64,000 nucleotides of DNA from Pseudomonas entomophila (GCF_013523165.1 NZ_JAAMQI010000015.1:1-64000), one strand, 5' to 3'; numbered from the stretch's first letter, positions 49,044 to 59,765 are shown. The notes: generated from the letters alone by a model not told the origin. Program-made: numbers and translations.

Positions 49044-50105
49044 CTATACCCCATGCCGCTCGAGCGCCCAGGCGACATGTTCGCGCACCAGGTCGGACGG
49101 GTGGTCGCGGCGCGCCTGCAGCGCCTCCAGAACGGGGATCGTGGACGGCGCGTTGCCCAGGCCCACTGCCAGGTTGCGCAGCCAGCGTTCGTACCCTGCG
49201 CGGCGCAGCGGCGAGCCTTCGGTCCGGCTCAGGAACGTCGCTTCGTCCCACAGGAACAACGCTGCCAGGTCGGCGTTCTCCAGGCCGTGGCGGGGCATGA
49301 AGTCGCTCTCGCCGGTCGGGCGGGCGAAGCGGTTCCACGGGCAGGTGATCTGGCAGTCGTCGCAGCCGAAGACGCGGTTGCCGATGAGTGGGCGCAGCTC
49401 CACCGGGATGGCGGTCTTCAATTCGATGGTCAGGTAGGAAATGCAGCGCCGCGCGTCGAGCTGGTAAGGGCCGACGAAAGCCTGGGTCGGGCAGATGTCC
49501 AGGCACGCCTGGCAGCGGCCGCAATGCTCGGTGGCCTGGGCCTCGTCCACCGGCAGGGGCAGGTCGACGAACAGCTCGGCGAGGAAGAAGTAGCTGCCGG
49601 CCTTGCGGTTGAGCAGCAGGGTGTTCTTGCCGATCCAGCCCAGGCCGGCCTGCTGGGCCAGGGCCTTTTCCAGCACCGGTGCGCTGTCGACGAAGGCGCG
49701 AAAGCCGAAGGGTCCGATCTCGGCCTGAATGCGCTCGGCCAGGTGCTGCACGCGCTTGCGCACCAGCTTGTGGTAGTCGCGGCCCAGGGCATAGCGCGAG
49801 ATGTAGGCCTTTTCGGGCTGCGCCAGGCGCTGGGCCATGGCGGTGTCGCCCGGCAGGTAATCCATGCGCAGGGAAATCACCCGAACCGTACCGGGCACCA
49901 GCTCGGCCGGGTACGACCGCTTGCTGCCATGCGCGCCCATGTAGTCCATGTCGCCGTGGTGGCCGGCCTCCAGCCAGCGACGCAGGTGATGTTCGTGCTC
50001 GCCCAGGTCGATACCGGCGATGCCAACGTGAGAAAAGCCCAGCGTTTGCCCCCAGTCCTTGACGGACAGGGCCAACGCGGCGAGATCGAGAGAGTGGACA
50101 GACAT
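49044..50105 (-). CDS. queG: Epoxyqueuosine reductase QueG
   Basis: A 353-residue cobalamin- and Fe-S-dependent reductase for the last step of queuosine synthesis in tRNA. HCGRCQACLDICP and the downstream FGCDDCQITCPWN hold the cysteines of two 4Fe-4S clusters. The N-terminal half carries the cobalamin site (ISRYALGRDYHKLV). ATG 50105 begins SVHSLDLA; ATG 50120 is an alternative and would overlap the nnrD leader. A C-terminal HEAT-like repeat follows. Confidence 0.93.
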   Translation of the reverse strand: MSVHSLDLAALALSVKDWGQTLGFSHVGIAGIDLGEHEHHLRRWLEAGHHGDMDYMGAHGSKRSYPAELVPGTVRVISLRMDYLPGDTAMAQRLAQPEKAYISRYALGRDYHKLVRKRVQHLAERIQAEIGPFGFRAFVDSAPVLEKALAQQAGLGWIGKNTLLLNRKAGSYFFLAELFVDLPLPVDEAQATEHCGRCQACLDICPTQAFVGPYQLDARRCISYLTIELKTAIPVELRPLIGNRVFGCDDCQITCPWNRFARPTGESDFMPRHGLENADLAALFLWDEATFLSRTEGSPLRRAGYERWLRNLAVGLGNAPSTIPVLEALQARRDHPSDLVREHVAWALERHGV

Positions 50106-50136
50106 GGATGGGCAAGGCATTACAGGCTCAGGTGCG

Positions 50137-50142
50137 TATAAT
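50137..50142 (+). promoter_or_regulatory. -10 box ahead of nnrD
   Basis: A perfect TATAAT 29 bases before ATG 50171. It lies inside the would-be extended reading frame from 50108, which supports the shorter start. I see no good -35. Confidence 0.5.
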
Positions 50143-50170
50143 TCTGCCAGACATCGGAGCCGTTGACCTT

Positions 50171-51031
50171 ATGCCTCAGACCAAACACAGCCAAAGCGAC
50201 CCCCAGCCGATCCGTGGCAAGGACCTCACCGGCCTGGCGCCGCGCTCGCCAGGCGCCCACAAGGGCGACTTCGGGCATGCCCTGATCGTCGGGGGTGACC
50301 TGGGGACCGGTGGGTCGGTCCTGCTCAGCGGCGAAGCGGCGCTGCGCTGCGGCGCCGGTCTGGTCAGCGTCGCCACCCGGCCCGAACACGTCGGTGCCGG
50401 CCTGACCCGGCTTCCCGAGACCATGTGCCTGGGCGTCGCCTCGGCCAATCAGCTCATGCCGGTGCTCGAGCGCGCCTCGGTGGTCGTGGTCGGCCCAGGT
50501 CTGGGGCAGGCGGCCTGGGGGCGCAGCTTGCTGTCGACGGTGGTCACCGCACGGGTCCCGCAGGTCTGGGACGCCGATGCGCTCAACCTGCTGGCCAGCA
50601 CCCCCATGACGTTGCCCGAGGGCAGCCTGATCACGCCTCACCCCGGCGAAGCTGCGCGCTTGCTGGGCTTGTCCACCCAGGCTGTGCAGGCCGACCGGCC
50701 AGGCGCGGCGCGTGCCTTGGCGCGCACGCACGGGGTGGTCTGCGTGCTCAAGGGCGCCGGGACGCTGGTGGCCGACCCGACCGGACGGCTGGCGCGCTGC
50801 GACCATGGGCACCCGGCCATGGCCGGTGCCGGGCTGGGCGATGTCCTGACGGGCGTGCTCGCGGCCCTGGTGGCGCAGGGGCTGGACGCCTGGGCGGCGG
50901 CTTGTCTCGGTGTCTGGCTGCACGCCCGCGCCGGCGAACGGCTGGGTGAGCAGGGGCGCGGGCTGGCCGCCAGCGACCTGATCCCGGTCATCAGAACCTT
51001 GTTGGAGGAGCACTCAGCGTGTCTGGCATAA
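50171..51031 (+). CDS. nnrD: ADP-dependent NAD(P)H-hydrate dehydratase (stand-alone NnrD)
   Basis: A 286-residue ribokinase-like enzyme that repairs S-NAD(P)H hydrate. Only the YjeF C-terminal domain is present: HKGDFGHALIVGG, a DADALNLL region, TPHPGEAARLL and AGAGLGDVLTG with the catalytic Asp. The N-terminal epimerase (NnrE), often fused to it, is missing, so epimerisation must come from elsewhere or be lost. The stop lies 10 bases past the tsaE start (13-base overlap). Confidence 0.9.
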   Translation: MPQTKHSQSDPQPIRGKDLTGLAPRSPGAHKGDFGHALIVGGDLGTGGSVLLSGEAALRCGAGLVSVATRPEHVGAGLTRLPETMCLGVASANQLMPVLERASVVVVGPGLGQAAWGRSLLSTVVTARVPQVWDADALNLLASTPMTLPEGSLITPHPGEAARLLGLSTQAVQADRPGAARALARTHGVVCVLKGAGTLVADPTGRLARCDHGHPAMAGAGLGDVLTGVLAALVAQGLDAWAAACLGVWLHARAGERLGEQGRGLAASDLIPVIRTLLEEHSACLA

Positions 51032-51492
51032 CCTTGTATCTGGCCGATGAGCAGGCGACCGTCGCCTTCGGCGCACGCCTGGCCGGGCTGACCGCCGGGC
51101 ATGGCATCCTGTTTCTCGAGGGCGACCTGGGCGCGGGCAAGACCACGCTCTGCCGCGGCCTGATCCGCGGCCTGGGCCATGAGGGGGCGGTCAAGAGCCC
51201 GACCTTCACCGTGGTCGAACCTTATGAGATCGGTGAGGTCCGTGCTTATCATTTCGATCTGTATCGGCTGGCCGATCCGGAGGAGCTGGAATTCATGGGC
51301 ATTCGCGATTATTTCGATGATGACCCGCTATGCCTGTTCGAGTGGCCGGGCAAGGGTGAGGGCATTTTGCCAAAGCCTGACCTGACCATTACCATACGCC
51401 CGCAGGGCAGCGGCCGTTCGCTGCACCTGACGCCGCAAAGCGCGCGCGCCGATGCCTGGTGCAGTGCACTGGCGGCCGAATTCACACAGTAA
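51019..51492 (+). CDS. tsaE: tRNA t6A biosynthesis ATPase TsaE
   Basis: A 157-residue P-loop ATPase of the TsaBDE complex for N6-threonylcarbamoyladenosine in tRNA. Walker A GDLGAGKTT lies at 35-43, and SPTFTVVEPYEI and HFDLYRLADPEELEFMG are family signatures. GTG 51019 follows GGAGGAG and lies within nnrD. amiB starts within 13 bases of its stop, so nnrD-tsaE-amiB-mutL-miaA read as one operon. Confidence 0.95.
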   Translation: MSGITLYLADEQATVAFGARLAGLTAGHGILFLEGDLGAGKTTLCRGLIRGLGHEGAVKSPTFTVVEPYEIGEVRAYHFDLYRLADPEELEFMGIRDYFDDDPLCLFEWPGKGEGILPKPDLTITIRPQGSGRSLHLTPQSARADAWCSALAAEFTQ

Positions 51493-51504
51493 ATGGGGAA
51501 AGGT

Positions 51505-52956
51505 ATGCGCCTACGCGCACTGGTCACTCTGGTTGGGCTGCTGTTGACGGCAGTGACCATCGACGCGCTGGCCGCTACACAGGTCAAGAGCGTGCGCCTG
51601 TGGCGTGCGCCGGACAACACGCGGCTGGTGTTCGACCTGACCGGCCCGGTACAGCACAACGTCTTCACCCTGAGCGCGCCGAATCGTCTGGTCATCGACA
51701 TCAATGGCGCGACCCTCGGCGGGCCGCTCGACGTCGCCACTTCCAACACCCCGATCACCAGCCTGCGCTCGGCCCAGCGCACGCCGACCGACCTGCGCGT
51801 GGTGATCGACCTCAAGCAGGCCGTGACGCCCAAGAGCTTCACCCTGGCGCCGAATGCCCAGTACGGCAATCGCCTGGTGGTCGACCTGTACGACAGCGAA
51901 GCCGACGCGATCGCCGCCAGTACGCCCACGCCTGCCCCGGCCATCGCGCCTGCCACGGTGCCGGTGCCGACCGTCACCCGGGCACCGGTGCCCGTGCCCT
52001 CCGCACCGACGCAGTCCACGCTCAAGTTGCCGCCTGCGCCGAGCGGCAAGCGCGACATCGTGGTCGCCATCGACGCCGGCCATGGCGGTGAGGACCCGGG
52101 CGCATCGGGGTCGCGCGGTCAGCACGAGAAAGACATCGTCCTGCAGATCGCCAAGGAACTGCAGCGCCAGGTCAGCGCCGAAAAAGGCTACCGGGCCGAG
52201 CTGACCCGCACCGGCGACTACTTCATCCCGCTGCGCAAGCGCACCGAGATCGCGCGCAAGAAAGGCGCCGACCTGTTCATTTCCATCCATGCCGACGCGG
52301 CGCCGTCCACGGCGGCCTTCGGGGCCTCGGTGTTCGCCCTGTCCGACCGCGGCGCCACGTCCGAGACGGCGCGCTGGCTGGCCGACAGTGAAAACCGCTC
52401 CGACCTGATCGGCGGTGCCGGCAATGTCAGCCTCGACGACAAGGACCGCATGCTCGCCGGGGTGCTGCTCGATCTGTCGATGACCGCCACCCTCAGTTCC
52501 AGCCTGAACGTGGGGCAGAAGGTGCTCGGCAACATGGGTCGCATCACGTCGCTGCACAAGCGCCGTGTCGAACAGGCCGGGTTCATGGTGCTCAAGTCGC
52601 CGGACATCCCGTCGATCCTGGTCGAAACCGGCTTCATCTCCAACGCCAACGAAGCCGCCAAGCTGGCCAACCCGAGCCATCAGCAGGCCCTGGCGCGCTC
52701 GATCACCAGCGGCGTGAAGCAGTTCTTCCAGCAGAACCCGCCGCCAGGCACCTACATCGCCTGGTTGCGTGACAGCGGCAAGATCGCCCAGGGCCCGCGC
52801 GAGCACACCGTGCGGCCAGGCGAGACGCTGGCGATGCTCGCCGTGCGCTATCAGGTCAGCGAAGCAGGGTTGCGCAGCGCCAACGGGCTGAAGACCGATG
52901 CGCTCAAGGTCGGTCAGCAACTGAACATCCCCAACACCACGCTGGCCTCGCAATGA
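51505..52956 (+). CDS. amiB: N-acetylmuramoyl-L-alanine amidase AmiB
   Basis: A 483-residue periplasmic amidase that splits septal peptidoglycan. It has a signal peptide (1-23, ending IDALA), an AMIN domain (about 25-130), a Pro/Thr linker (about 140-175), an Amidase_3 domain (about 180-400) with [12 protein letters not shown] and ETGF as zinc/catalytic parts, and a C-terminal LysM domain ([18 protein letters not shown]). ATG 51505 is preferred; ATG 51493, directly after the tsaE stop, is possible. The TGA is overlapped by the mutL ATG. Confidence 0.92.
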   Translation: MRLRALVTLVGLLLTAVTIDALAATQVKSVRLWRAPDNTRLVFDLTGPVQHNVFTLSAPNRLVIDINGATLGGPLDVATSNTPITSLRSAQRTPTDLRVVIDLKQAVTPKSFTLAPNAQYGNRLVVDLYDSEADAIAASTPTPAPAIAPATVPVPTVTRAPVPVPSAPTQSTLKLPPAPSGKRDIVVAIDAGHGGEDPGASGSRGQHEKDIVLQIAKELQRQVSAEKGYRAELTRTGDYFIPLRKRTEIARKKGADLFISIHADAAPSTAAFGASVFALSDRGATSETARWLADSENRSDLIGGAGNVSLDDKDRMLAGVLLDLSMTATLSSSLNVGQKVLGNMGRITSLHKRRVEQAGFMVLKSPDIPSILVETGFISNANEAAKLANPSHQQALARSITSGVKQFFQQNPPPGTYIAWLRDSGKIAQGPREHTVRPGETLAMLAVRYQVSEAGLRSANGLKTDALKVGQQLNIPNTTLASQ

Positions 52957-54881
52957 TGAAGGGCGATGCACGTATCCAGTTGCTCAGCCCGCGACTGGCG
53001 AACCAGATCGCGGCCGGCGAGGTGGTGGAACGTCCCGCCTCGGTGATCAAGGAGCTGCTGGAAAACAGCCTGGACTCCGGCGCCCGGCGCATCGACGTCG
53101 AGGTGGAGCAGGGCGGGGTCAAGCTGCTGCGCGTACGCGACGACGGCCAGGGCATCGCGGCCGACGACCTGCCGATGGCCCTGGCGCGCCATGCCACCAG
53201 CAAGATCCGCGAGCTGGAAGACCTCGAAGGCGTATTGAGCCTGGGGTTTCGCGGCGAAGCGCTGGCCTCGATCAGTTCGGTGGCACGCCTGACCCTCACC
53301 TCGCGTACCGCCGATGCCGGCGAAGCCTGGCAGGTGGAGACCGAAGGCCGTGACATGACGCCCCGGGTCCAGCCGGCTGCCCACCCGGTCGGCACGTCGG
53401 TCGAGGTGCGCGACCTGTTCTTCAACACACCGGCGCGGCGCAAGTTCCTCAAGAGCGAAAAGACCGAGTTCGACCACCTTCAGGAAGTCATCCGGCGCCT
53501 GGCGCTGGCACGTTTCGACGTGGGCTTTCACCTGCGTCACAACGGCAAGGTGGTGCTCGGCCTGCACGAAGCGCCCGATGAGGTCGCGCGTGCCAGGCGG
53601 GTCGGGGCCATCTGTGGCCCGGGCTTCCTGGAGCAGGCCCTGCCGATCGAGATCGAGCGCAACGGCCTGCGCCTGTGGGGTTGGGTCGGGCTGCCGACGT
53701 TCTCGCGCAGCCAGGCCGACTTGCAGTATTTCTTCGTGAACGGCCGTGCCGTGCGCGACAAGCTGGTCGCCCATGCCGTGCGCCAGGCCTACCGCGACGT
53801 GCTGTTCAACGGCCGGCACCCGACCTTCGTGCTGTTTCTGGAGCTCGACCCGACCGGGGTCGACGTCAACGTGCACCCGACCAAGCACGAGGTCCGCTTC
53901 CGTGAGGGGCGCACGGTGCACGATTTTCTCTATGGCACGCTGCACCGCGCCCTGGCCGACGTACGGCCCCAGGATCACGCCGCCGCCGCCGTGCCCACTG
54001 AAGACGTGCCGGTACCGACCGGGTTGCAGGCAGGGGTGTTCGGCCCACAGGGTGAGATGCGCCTGGCCGCCTCGACCCTGGAACCGACCTTCGCGGCGCC
54101 CGCCGTACCCGCGTCGACGACCGGCAGCGGCTACGGCAGTAGCACGGGCGGGGGCGCAGGTGGGGGTCAGGGCTACGCCTATACGCCACGTCCCGCGCCC
54201 CAGGTGCCGGCGGCCGAAGCCCAGGCCGTCTACCGCGAGTTCTTCTCGCCGCTGCCTGGCGCTGCGCCGGCCGGCCTGCCCGAAGCGCAGGGCGACATTC
54301 CACCCCTGGGGTACGCCCTGGCGCAGCTCAAGGGCATCTACATCCTGGCCGAGAATGCCACCGGCCTGGTGCTGGTCGACATGCACGCCGCCCACGAGCG
54401 CATCATGTACGAACGGCTGAAGGTCGCCATGGCCAGCGAAGGCCTGAGCGGCCAGCCGTTGCTGGTGCCCGAGTCGTTGGCGCTGAGCCAGCGTGAGGCC
54501 GACTGCGCCGAAGAGCACGCCGACTGGTTCCGACGCCTGGGCTTCGAGCTGCAGCGGCTCGGCCCGGAAAGCCTGGCAATCCGTCAGATCCCGGCGCTGC
54601 TCAAGCAGGCCGAGGCCAACCGCCTGGTGCAGGACGTGCTGGCCGACCTCATGGAGTACGGCACCAGCGACCGGATCCAGGCGCACCTCAACGAACTGCT
54701 CGGCACCATGGCCTGCCATGGCGCAGTGCGGGCCAACCGGCGGCTGGCGATCCCGGAGATGAACGCCCTGCTGCGGGACATGGAAACCACCGAACGCAGC
54801 GGCCAGTGCAACCACGGGCGCCCGACCTGGACCCAGATGGGCCTGGACGATCTCGACAAACTTTTCCTGCGCGGTCGGTGA
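52953..54881 (+). CDS. mutL: DNA mismatch repair protein MutL
   Basis: A 642-residue GHKL ATPase. The N-terminal half has [20 protein letters not shown], a DDGQGI motif and the [10 protein letters not shown] lid. A variable Gly/Pro linker (about 340-425) follows, then a C-terminal dimerisation domain with [12 protein letters not shown], which fits the DQHA-x2-E-x4-E endonuclease motif, so it is a nicking MutL like that of P. aeruginosa. QCNHGRPT is near the C-terminus. ATG 52953 overlaps the amiB stop (ATGA). Confidence 0.96.
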   Translation: MMKGDARIQLLSPRLANQIAAGEVVERPASVIKELLENSLDSGARRIDVEVEQGGVKLLRVRDDGQGIAADDLPMALARHATSKIRELEDLEGVLSLGFRGEALASISSVARLTLTSRTADAGEAWQVETEGRDMTPRVQPAAHPVGTSVEVRDLFFNTPARRKFLKSEKTEFDHLQEVIRRLALARFDVGFHLRHNGKVVLGLHEAPDEVARARRVGAICGPGFLEQALPIEIERNGLRLWGWVGLPTFSRSQADLQYFFVNGRAVRDKLVAHAVRQAYRDVLFNGRHPTFVLFLELDPTGVDVNVHPTKHEVRFREGRTVHDFLYGTLHRALADVRPQDHAAAAVPTEDVPVPTGLQAGVFGPQGEMRLAASTLEPTFAAPAVPASTTGSGYGSSTGGGAGGGQGYAYTPRPAPQVPAAEAQAVYREFFSPLPGAAPAGLPEAQGDIPPLGYALAQLKGIYILAENATGLVLVDMHAAHERIMYERLKVAMASEGLSGQPLLVPESLALSQREADCAEEHADWFRRLGFELQRLGPESLAIRQIPALLKQAEANRLVQDVLADLMEYGTSDRIQAHLNELLGTMACHGAVRANRRLAIPEMNALLRDMETTERSGQCNHGRPTWTQMGLDDLDKLFLRGR

Positions 54882-54882
54882 C

Positions 54883-55845
54883 ATGAGCGGCAAGCCCCCT
54901 GCAATCTTCCTGATGGGCCCCACGGCGGCCGGCAAGACCGATCTCGCCATCGCGCTGACCCAGGTCCTGCCGTGCGAGCTGATCAGCGTCGACTCGGCGC
55001 TGATCTACCGCGACATGGACATCGGCACGGCCAAACCGTCCAAGGACGTGCTGGCAGCCCATCCACATCGCCTGATCGACATCCGCGACCCGGCGCACAG
55101 CTACTCGGCTGCCGAATTCCGGCACGACGCCCTGGCGGCGATGGCCGACATCAGCGCGCGTGGGCGCATCCCGCTGCTGGTCGGTGGCACCATGCTCTAC
55201 TACAAGGCGCTGGTCGACGGGCTGGCGGACATGCCGCCGGCCGATGCCCAGGTACGCGCCGACCTCGAGGCCGAAATGGCCACGCTCGGTCTGGCCGAGC
55301 TGCACCGTCAGCTGGCCGAGGTCGACCCCGAGTCGGCCGCGCGCATCCACCCCAACGACCCGCAGCGGCTGGTGCGTGCCCTGGAGGTCTACCGCGTCAG
55401 CGGGCAGAGCATGACCGCCCACCGGGCCCGTCAGCAGCAGGCGGCGCAGGCCGGTGATGACGGGGCGCTGCCCTATACCGTCGCCAGCCTGGCGATCGCG
55501 CCGGCGAATCGTCACGTCCTGCATGAACGAATTGCGTTACGATTTGCCCAAATGCTGGAGCAAGGGTTCGTCGAGGAAGTGCGTGCACTTCGAAACAGAC
55601 GTGACTTGCACGCCGGATTGCCGTCTATACGAGCAGTGGGCTATCGGCAGGTCTGGGACCATCTCGATGGCACACTGACCGCGGCGCAGATGCAGGAGCG
55701 TGGCGTGATCGCGACCCGGCAACTGGCCAAGCGGCAATTCACCTGGCTGCGAAGCTGGCCTGACCTGCATTGGCTGGACAGCCTGGCCGATGACAACCTG
55801 TCGCGCACCTTGAAATACCTCAGGACCATCTCCATATTGGGCTGA
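54883..55845 (+). CDS. miaA: tRNA dimethylallyltransferase MiaA
   Basis: A 320-residue enzyme that prenylates A37 of tRNAs reading UNN codons. P-loop GPTAAGKT lies at 12-19, [16 protein letters not shown] is the substrate loop, and [16 protein letters not shown] with [12 protein letters not shown] are MiaA signatures. It begins one base after the mutL stop and precedes hfq by 94 bases, the standard miaA-hfq pairing. Confidence 0.96.
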   Translation: MSGKPPAIFLMGPTAAGKTDLAIALTQVLPCELISVDSALIYRDMDIGTAKPSKDVLAAHPHRLIDIRDPAHSYSAAEFRHDALAAMADISARGRIPLLVGGTMLYYKALVDGLADMPPADAQVRADLEAEMATLGLAELHRQLAEVDPESAARIHPNDPQRLVRALEVYRVSGQSMTAHRARQQQAAQAGDDGALPYTVASLAIAPANRHVLHERIALRFAQMLEQGFVEEVRALRNRRDLHAGLPSIRAVGYRQVWDHLDGTLTAAQMQERGVIATRQLAKRQFTWLRSWPDLHWLDSLADDNLSRTLKYLRTISILG

Positions 55846-55939
55846 GTCCTTGTACATACCGGCTATCCTTACGGTGACCGGCATGAATCCACCGTTTATC
55901 ACCGTTTTTTTACTATTGATCCTTACAGGAGTGCGGCAT

Positions 55940-56200
55940 ATGTCAAAAGGGCATTCGCTACAAGACCCTTACTTGAACACCTTGAGAAAAGAAAAAGTCC
56001 CGGTCTCGATCTACCTGGTCAACGGCATCAAGCTGCAAGGCTCGATCGAGTCGTTCGACCAGTTCGTCGTTCTGCTGAAGAACACCGTCAGCCAGATGGT
56101 CTACAAGCACGCCATCTCCACGGTCGTGCCCGCCCGTCCTGTTCGCCTGCCTAGCCCTACCGATTCCGAGGGCGGCGACGCCGAGCCAGGTAACGTTTGA
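55940..56200 (+). CDS. hfq: RNA-binding protein Hfq
   Basis: An 86-residue hexameric Sm-like RNA chaperone for sRNA-mRNA pairing and Crc-dependent catabolite control. Sm1 includes Gln8 and [12 protein letters not shown]; Sm2 has VYKHAIST with the YKH motif at 55-57. The short acidic tail is typical of Pseudomonas. The start ATG 55940 is in a relatively AT-rich leader (T-run near 55905-55911) that may hold a promoter. hflX follows after 12 bases. Confidence 0.97.
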   Translation: MSKGHSLQDPYLNTLRKEKVPVSIYLVNGIKLQGSIESFDQFVVLLKNTVSQMVYKHAISTVVPARPVRLPSPTDSEGGDAEPGNV

Positions 56201-56212
56201 TAGGAGTCTCCC

Positions 56213-57514
56213 TTGTTCTTTGAGCGCCACGGTGGTGGTGAACGGGCGCTGCTCGTTCACTTGGAAGGTCAGAACCCTGAGGCGCGCGAAGACCCGCAGG
56301 AGTTCCAGGAGCTGGCGCTGTCGGCAGGCGCCGACATCGTCGCGCTCGCCAACGTGGCGCGTCATCAGCCCACGGCCAAGTACCTGATCGGCAGCGGCAA
56401 GGTCGAGGAACTGCGCGACCTGGTCAAGACCCAGGAAGCCGACCTGGTCATCTTCAATCACACCCTCACGCCCAGCCAGGAGCGCAACCTCGAACGCGTG
56501 TTCGAGTGCCGTGTGCTCGACCGTACAGGCCTGATTCTCGACATCTTCGCCCAGCGCGCCCGTACGCACGAAGGCAAGCTGCAGGTCGAGTTGGCCCAGC
56601 TCGAGCACATGAGCACGCGCCTGGTGCGTGGCTGGACTCACCTGGAGCGGCAGAAGGGCGGTATCGGCCTGCGCGGCCCCGGCGAGACCCAGCTGGAAAC
56701 CGACCGCCGCCTGCTGCGGGTTCGCCTGAGGCAGATCAAGGCGCGCCTGGAAAAGGTCCGCAGCCAGCGTGAACAGGCCCGCCGCGGGCGCCGCCGTGCC
56801 GACATCCCGTCGGTGTCGCTGGTCGGCTACACCAACGCCGGCAAGTCGACCCTGTTCAATGCCCTGACCCAGTCCGAGGTCTACGCCGCCGACCAGCTGT
56901 TCGCCACGCTCGACCCGACCTTGCGCCGTCTGCAACTGGACGACCTGGGGCCGATCGTGCTCGCCGACACCGTGGGCTTTATTCGTCACCTGCCGCACAA
57001 GCTGGTCGAGGCGTTTCGCGCTACGCTCGAAGAGTCGAGCAACTCCGACCTGCTGCTGCACGTGATCGATGCCCATGAGCCCGAGCGCATGGAGCAGATC
57101 GAACAGGTGCTGGCGGTACTGGGCGAGATCGGTGCCGAAGGCTTGCCGATCCTCGAGGTGTATAACAAACTCGACCTGCTCGAAGATGTCGAGCCGCAGA
57201 TCCAGCGCGACCCGGATGGCAAGCCGGAGCGGGTGTGGGTCTCGGCGCGGGACGGGCGTGGCCTGGAGCTGGTTGGCCAGGCGATCGCCGAGTTGCTGGG
57301 GCATGACCTGTTTGTCGGCACCCTGCGTCTGGAGCAGCCGTTGTCGCGCCTGCGTGCGCAGTTCTTCGAACTGGGTGCGGTGCAGAGCGAAGAACACGAC
57401 GAAGAAGGCAGCAGCCTGCTGGCGGTGCGTCTGCCACGGGTCGAGCTCAACCGTCTGGTCAGCCGTGCCGGCTTGGAGCCGGAAGCGTTTCTCGAGCAAC
57501 ACACTTTGCAATAA
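56213..57514 (+). CDS. hflX: GTPase HflX
   Basis: A 433-residue ribosome-associated GTPase that splits stalled or heat-damaged 70S particles. The N-terminal HflX domain has GSGKVEELRDLVK, and GIGLRGPGETQLETDRR is the family signature. G1 is GYTNAGKSTLF and G3 DTVGFI; G4 is YNKLDLL. TTG 56213 is the start, with a good AGGAG site (ATAGGAGTCTCCC). A C-terminal domain follows the GTPase. Confidence 0.95.
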   Translation: MFFERHGGGERALLVHLEGQNPEAREDPQEFQELALSAGADIVALANVARHQPTAKYLIGSGKVEELRDLVKTQEADLVIFNHTLTPSQERNLERVFECRVLDRTGLILDIFAQRARTHEGKLQVELAQLEHMSTRLVRGWTHLERQKGGIGLRGPGETQLETDRRLLRVRLRQIKARLEKVRSQREQARRGRRRADIPSVSLVGYTNAGKSTLFNALTQSEVYAADQLFATLDPTLRRLQLDDLGPIVLADTVGFIRHLPHKLVEAFRATLEESSNSDLLLHVIDAHEPERMEQIEQVLAVLGEIGAEGLPILEVYNKLDLLEDVEPQIQRDPDGKPERVWVSARDGRGLELVGQAIAELLGHDLFVGTLRLEQPLSRLRAQFFELGAVQSEEHDEEGSSLLAVRLPRVELNRLVSRAGLEPEAFLEQHTLQ

Positions 57515-57610
57515 ATGCCCGACCACGTCGCCGGGCAGCCGTGACAGGCATTCTGTAGCATTGGACGGCGCGCCGTGGGCGCGTCTTTGCTTTATCAGAT
57601 GGAGAGCGCT

Positions 57611-58789
57611 ATGGCTTGGAACGAGCCGGGTGGCAACTCGAACAATCAGGATCCCTGGGGCGGTCGCCGTGGTGGCGGCGGTGGCGACAAGAAGGGGCCA
57701 CCGGATCTCGACGAGGCCTTCCGCAAGCTGCAGGACAGCCTGAACGGCATGTTCGGCGGTAACAAGAAACGCGGTGGTGGGGACAGGCGCGTCGGCAAGG
57801 GTGGCGGCTTCGGCCTGCTGGGCATCGGCCTGGCGGTGCTCGCAGCCATCTGGCTGTACAGCGCCGTGTACGTCGTGGACGAACAGGAGCAGGCCGTCGT
57901 GCTGCGCCTGGGCAAGTACCATGAAACCGTCGGTCCAGGCCTGAACATCTACTTCCCGCCGATCGATCGCAAATACATGGAAAACGTGACGCGCGAACGG
58001 GCCTACACCAAGCAGGGGCAGATGCTCACCGAAGACGAGAACATCGTCGAGGTGCCACTGACCGTGCAGTACAAGATCAGCAGCCTCAAGGACTTCGTGC
58101 TCAACGTCGACCAGCCGGAAATCAGCCTCCAGCATGCGACCGACAGCGCCCTGCGCCACGTGGTGGGTTCCACCGCGATGGACCAGGTGCTGACCGAAGG
58201 CCGTGAGCAGATGGCCGTGGACATCCGCGAGCGCCTGCAGCGTTTTCTCGACACCTACCGTACCGGTATCACAGTCACCCAGGTGAACGTGCAGAGCGCG
58301 GCAGCCCCGCGTGAAGTGCAGGAGGCCTTCGACGACGTGATCCGTGCCCGTGAAGACGAGCAGCGTGCACGCAACCAGGCCGAATCCTATGCCAATGGCG
58401 TGATCCCCGAGGCGCGCGGTCAGGCGCAGCGGATTCTCGAAGACGCCAACGGTTACCGGGACGAGGTGGTCGCCCGCGCCAAGGGTGAGGCCGACCGCTT
58501 CACCAAGCTGGTCACCGAGTACCGCAAGGCCCCTGACGTGACCCGTCAGCGCCTGTACCTGGAGACCATGCAAGAGGTGTACAGCAACTCGAGCAAGGTC
58601 CTGGTCACGACCAAGGAAGGGCAGAACAACCTGCTCTACCTGCCGCTGGACAAGATGGTCGAAGGGAGCCGCAATGCGCCTGCGCAGAGCGCCTCGACCT
58701 CGCTGTCGAACAGTGAGGCGGCCAATCGGGCGAACACCGACGCCCAGCAGCAGCAACAGCAGTCGGTACGTACCAGGGAGAGTCGCTGA
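57611..58789 (+). CDS. hflK: FtsH protease modulator HflK
   Basis: A 392-residue SPFH/prohibitin-family membrane protein that cages FtsH with HflC. The N-terminus is Gly/Asn-rich (1-65) with one helix at about 67-87, followed by the SPFH domain (YVVDEQEQAVVLRLGKYHET) and a long helical stretch. A Gln/Ser tail ends it. ATG 57611 follows GGAG. The stop overlaps the hflC start (TGATG). Confidence 0.96.
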   Translation: MAWNEPGGNSNNQDPWGGRRGGGGGDKKGPPDLDEAFRKLQDSLNGMFGGNKKRGGGDRRVGKGGGFGLLGIGLAVLAAIWLYSAVYVVDEQEQAVVLRLGKYHETVGPGLNIYFPPIDRKYMENVTRERAYTKQGQMLTEDENIVEVPLTVQYKISSLKDFVLNVDQPEISLQHATDSALRHVVGSTAMDQVLTEGREQMAVDIRERLQRFLDTYRTGITVTQVNVQSAAAPREVQEAFDDVIRAREDEQRARNQAESYANGVIPEARGQAQRILEDANGYRDEVVARAKGEADRFTKLVTEYRKAPDVTRQRLYLETMQEVYSNSSKVLVTTKEGQNNLLYLPLDKMVEGSRNAPAQSASTSLSNSEAANRANTDAQQQQQQSVRTRESR

Positions 58790-59658
58790 TGAGCAACAAA
58801 TCGCTGATCGCCCTGATTGCCGCCGTGGTGCTGGCCATCGTGGCGTGGAACAGTTTCTACATCGTGGCGCAGACCGAACGCGCGGTCCTGCTGCAGTTCG
58901 GCCGCGTGGTGCAGCCTGACGTGCAGCCTGGCCTGCACGTGAAGGTGCCGTACGTGAACCAGGTGCGCAAGTTCGACGCGCGGCTGATGACCCTCGACGC
59001 CCCGACCCAGCGGTTCCTGACGCTGGAGAAGAAGGCCGTGATGGTCGATGCCTACGCCAAGTGGAAGGTCAAGGACGCCGAGCGTTTCTACACCGCCACC
59101 TCCGGTCTCAAGCAGATCGCCGACGAGCGTCTGTCGCGTCGTCTGGAGAGCGGCCTGCGTGACCAGTTCGGCAAGCGCACCCTGCACGAAGTGGTCTCCG
59201 GTGAACGGGATGCGCTGATGGCGGACATCACCGCGTCGCTCAACCGCATGGCCAGCAAGGAGCTGGGCATCGAGGTGGTCGACGTGCGGGTCAAGGCCAT
59301 CGACCTGCCGAAGGAAGTCAACCGCAGCGTGTTCGACCGCATGAGCACCGAGCGTGAGCGCGAGGCACGTGAACACCGCGCCAAGGGTAACGAGCTGGCC
59401 GAAGGCATCCGTGCCGACGCCGATCGTCAGCGCCGCGTGCTGCTGGCCGAGGCCTATCGCGAAGCCGAGGAAACCCGCGGTGACGGCGATGCGCAGGCCG
59501 CGTCGATCTACGCAGGTGCCTTCACCCAGGACGCCGAGTTCTATGCGTTCTACCGCAGCCTGCAGGCGTACCGCGAAAGCTTCTCCAGCAAGAGCGACGT
59601 GCTGGTCCTGGATCCGAAGAACGAGTTCTTCCGCTTCCTGGAAAAAAGCAAACCCTGA
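58789..59658 (+). CDS. hflC: FtsH protease modulator HflC
   Basis: A 289-residue partner of HflK. One N-terminal helix (about 5-22), then the SPFH domain (YIVAQTERAVLLQFGRVV) and a helical region rich in Arg/Glu (STEREREAREHRAKGNELAE). Its ATG overlaps the hflK stop. A terminator hairpin follows at 59742-59765. Confidence 0.96.
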   Translation: MSNKSLIALIAAVVLAIVAWNSFYIVAQTERAVLLQFGRVVQPDVQPGLHVKVPYVNQVRKFDARLMTLDAPTQRFLTLEKKAVMVDAYAKWKVKDAERFYTATSGLKQIADERLSRRLESGLRDQFGKRTLHEVVSGERDALMADITASLNRMASKELGIEVVDVRVKAIDLPKEVNRSVFDRMSTEREREAREHRAKGNELAEGIRADADRQRRVLLAEAYREAEETRGDGDAQAASIYAGAFTQDAEFYAFYRSLQAYRESFSSKSDVLVLDPKNEFFRFLEKSKP

Positions 59659-59741
59659 CCCAGGGTGGTCGATGAACCCCGCCGGGCAGCTAAAATGCCA
59701 GGCGGGGTGCATACCGACGGAAAACGGGTGTATGATCAGTC

Positions 59742-59765
59742 AGCCGGGAAATTCCCGGCTTTTTT
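59742..59765 (+). terminator. Intrinsic terminator after hflC
   Basis: AGCCGGGAA (59742-59750) and TTCCCGGCT (59752-59760) followed by TTTTT. The functional stem is AGCCGGG/CCCGGCT with loop AAATT. It lies 84 bases after hflC. The rest of the gap 59659-59934 shows no gene. Confidence 0.88.

Noticed and set aside
55958..58756. 932-residue minus-strand open frame opposite hfq-hflX-hflK
   Set aside because: Antisense shadow of three well-recognised genes in high-GC DNA; no domain-like sequence.
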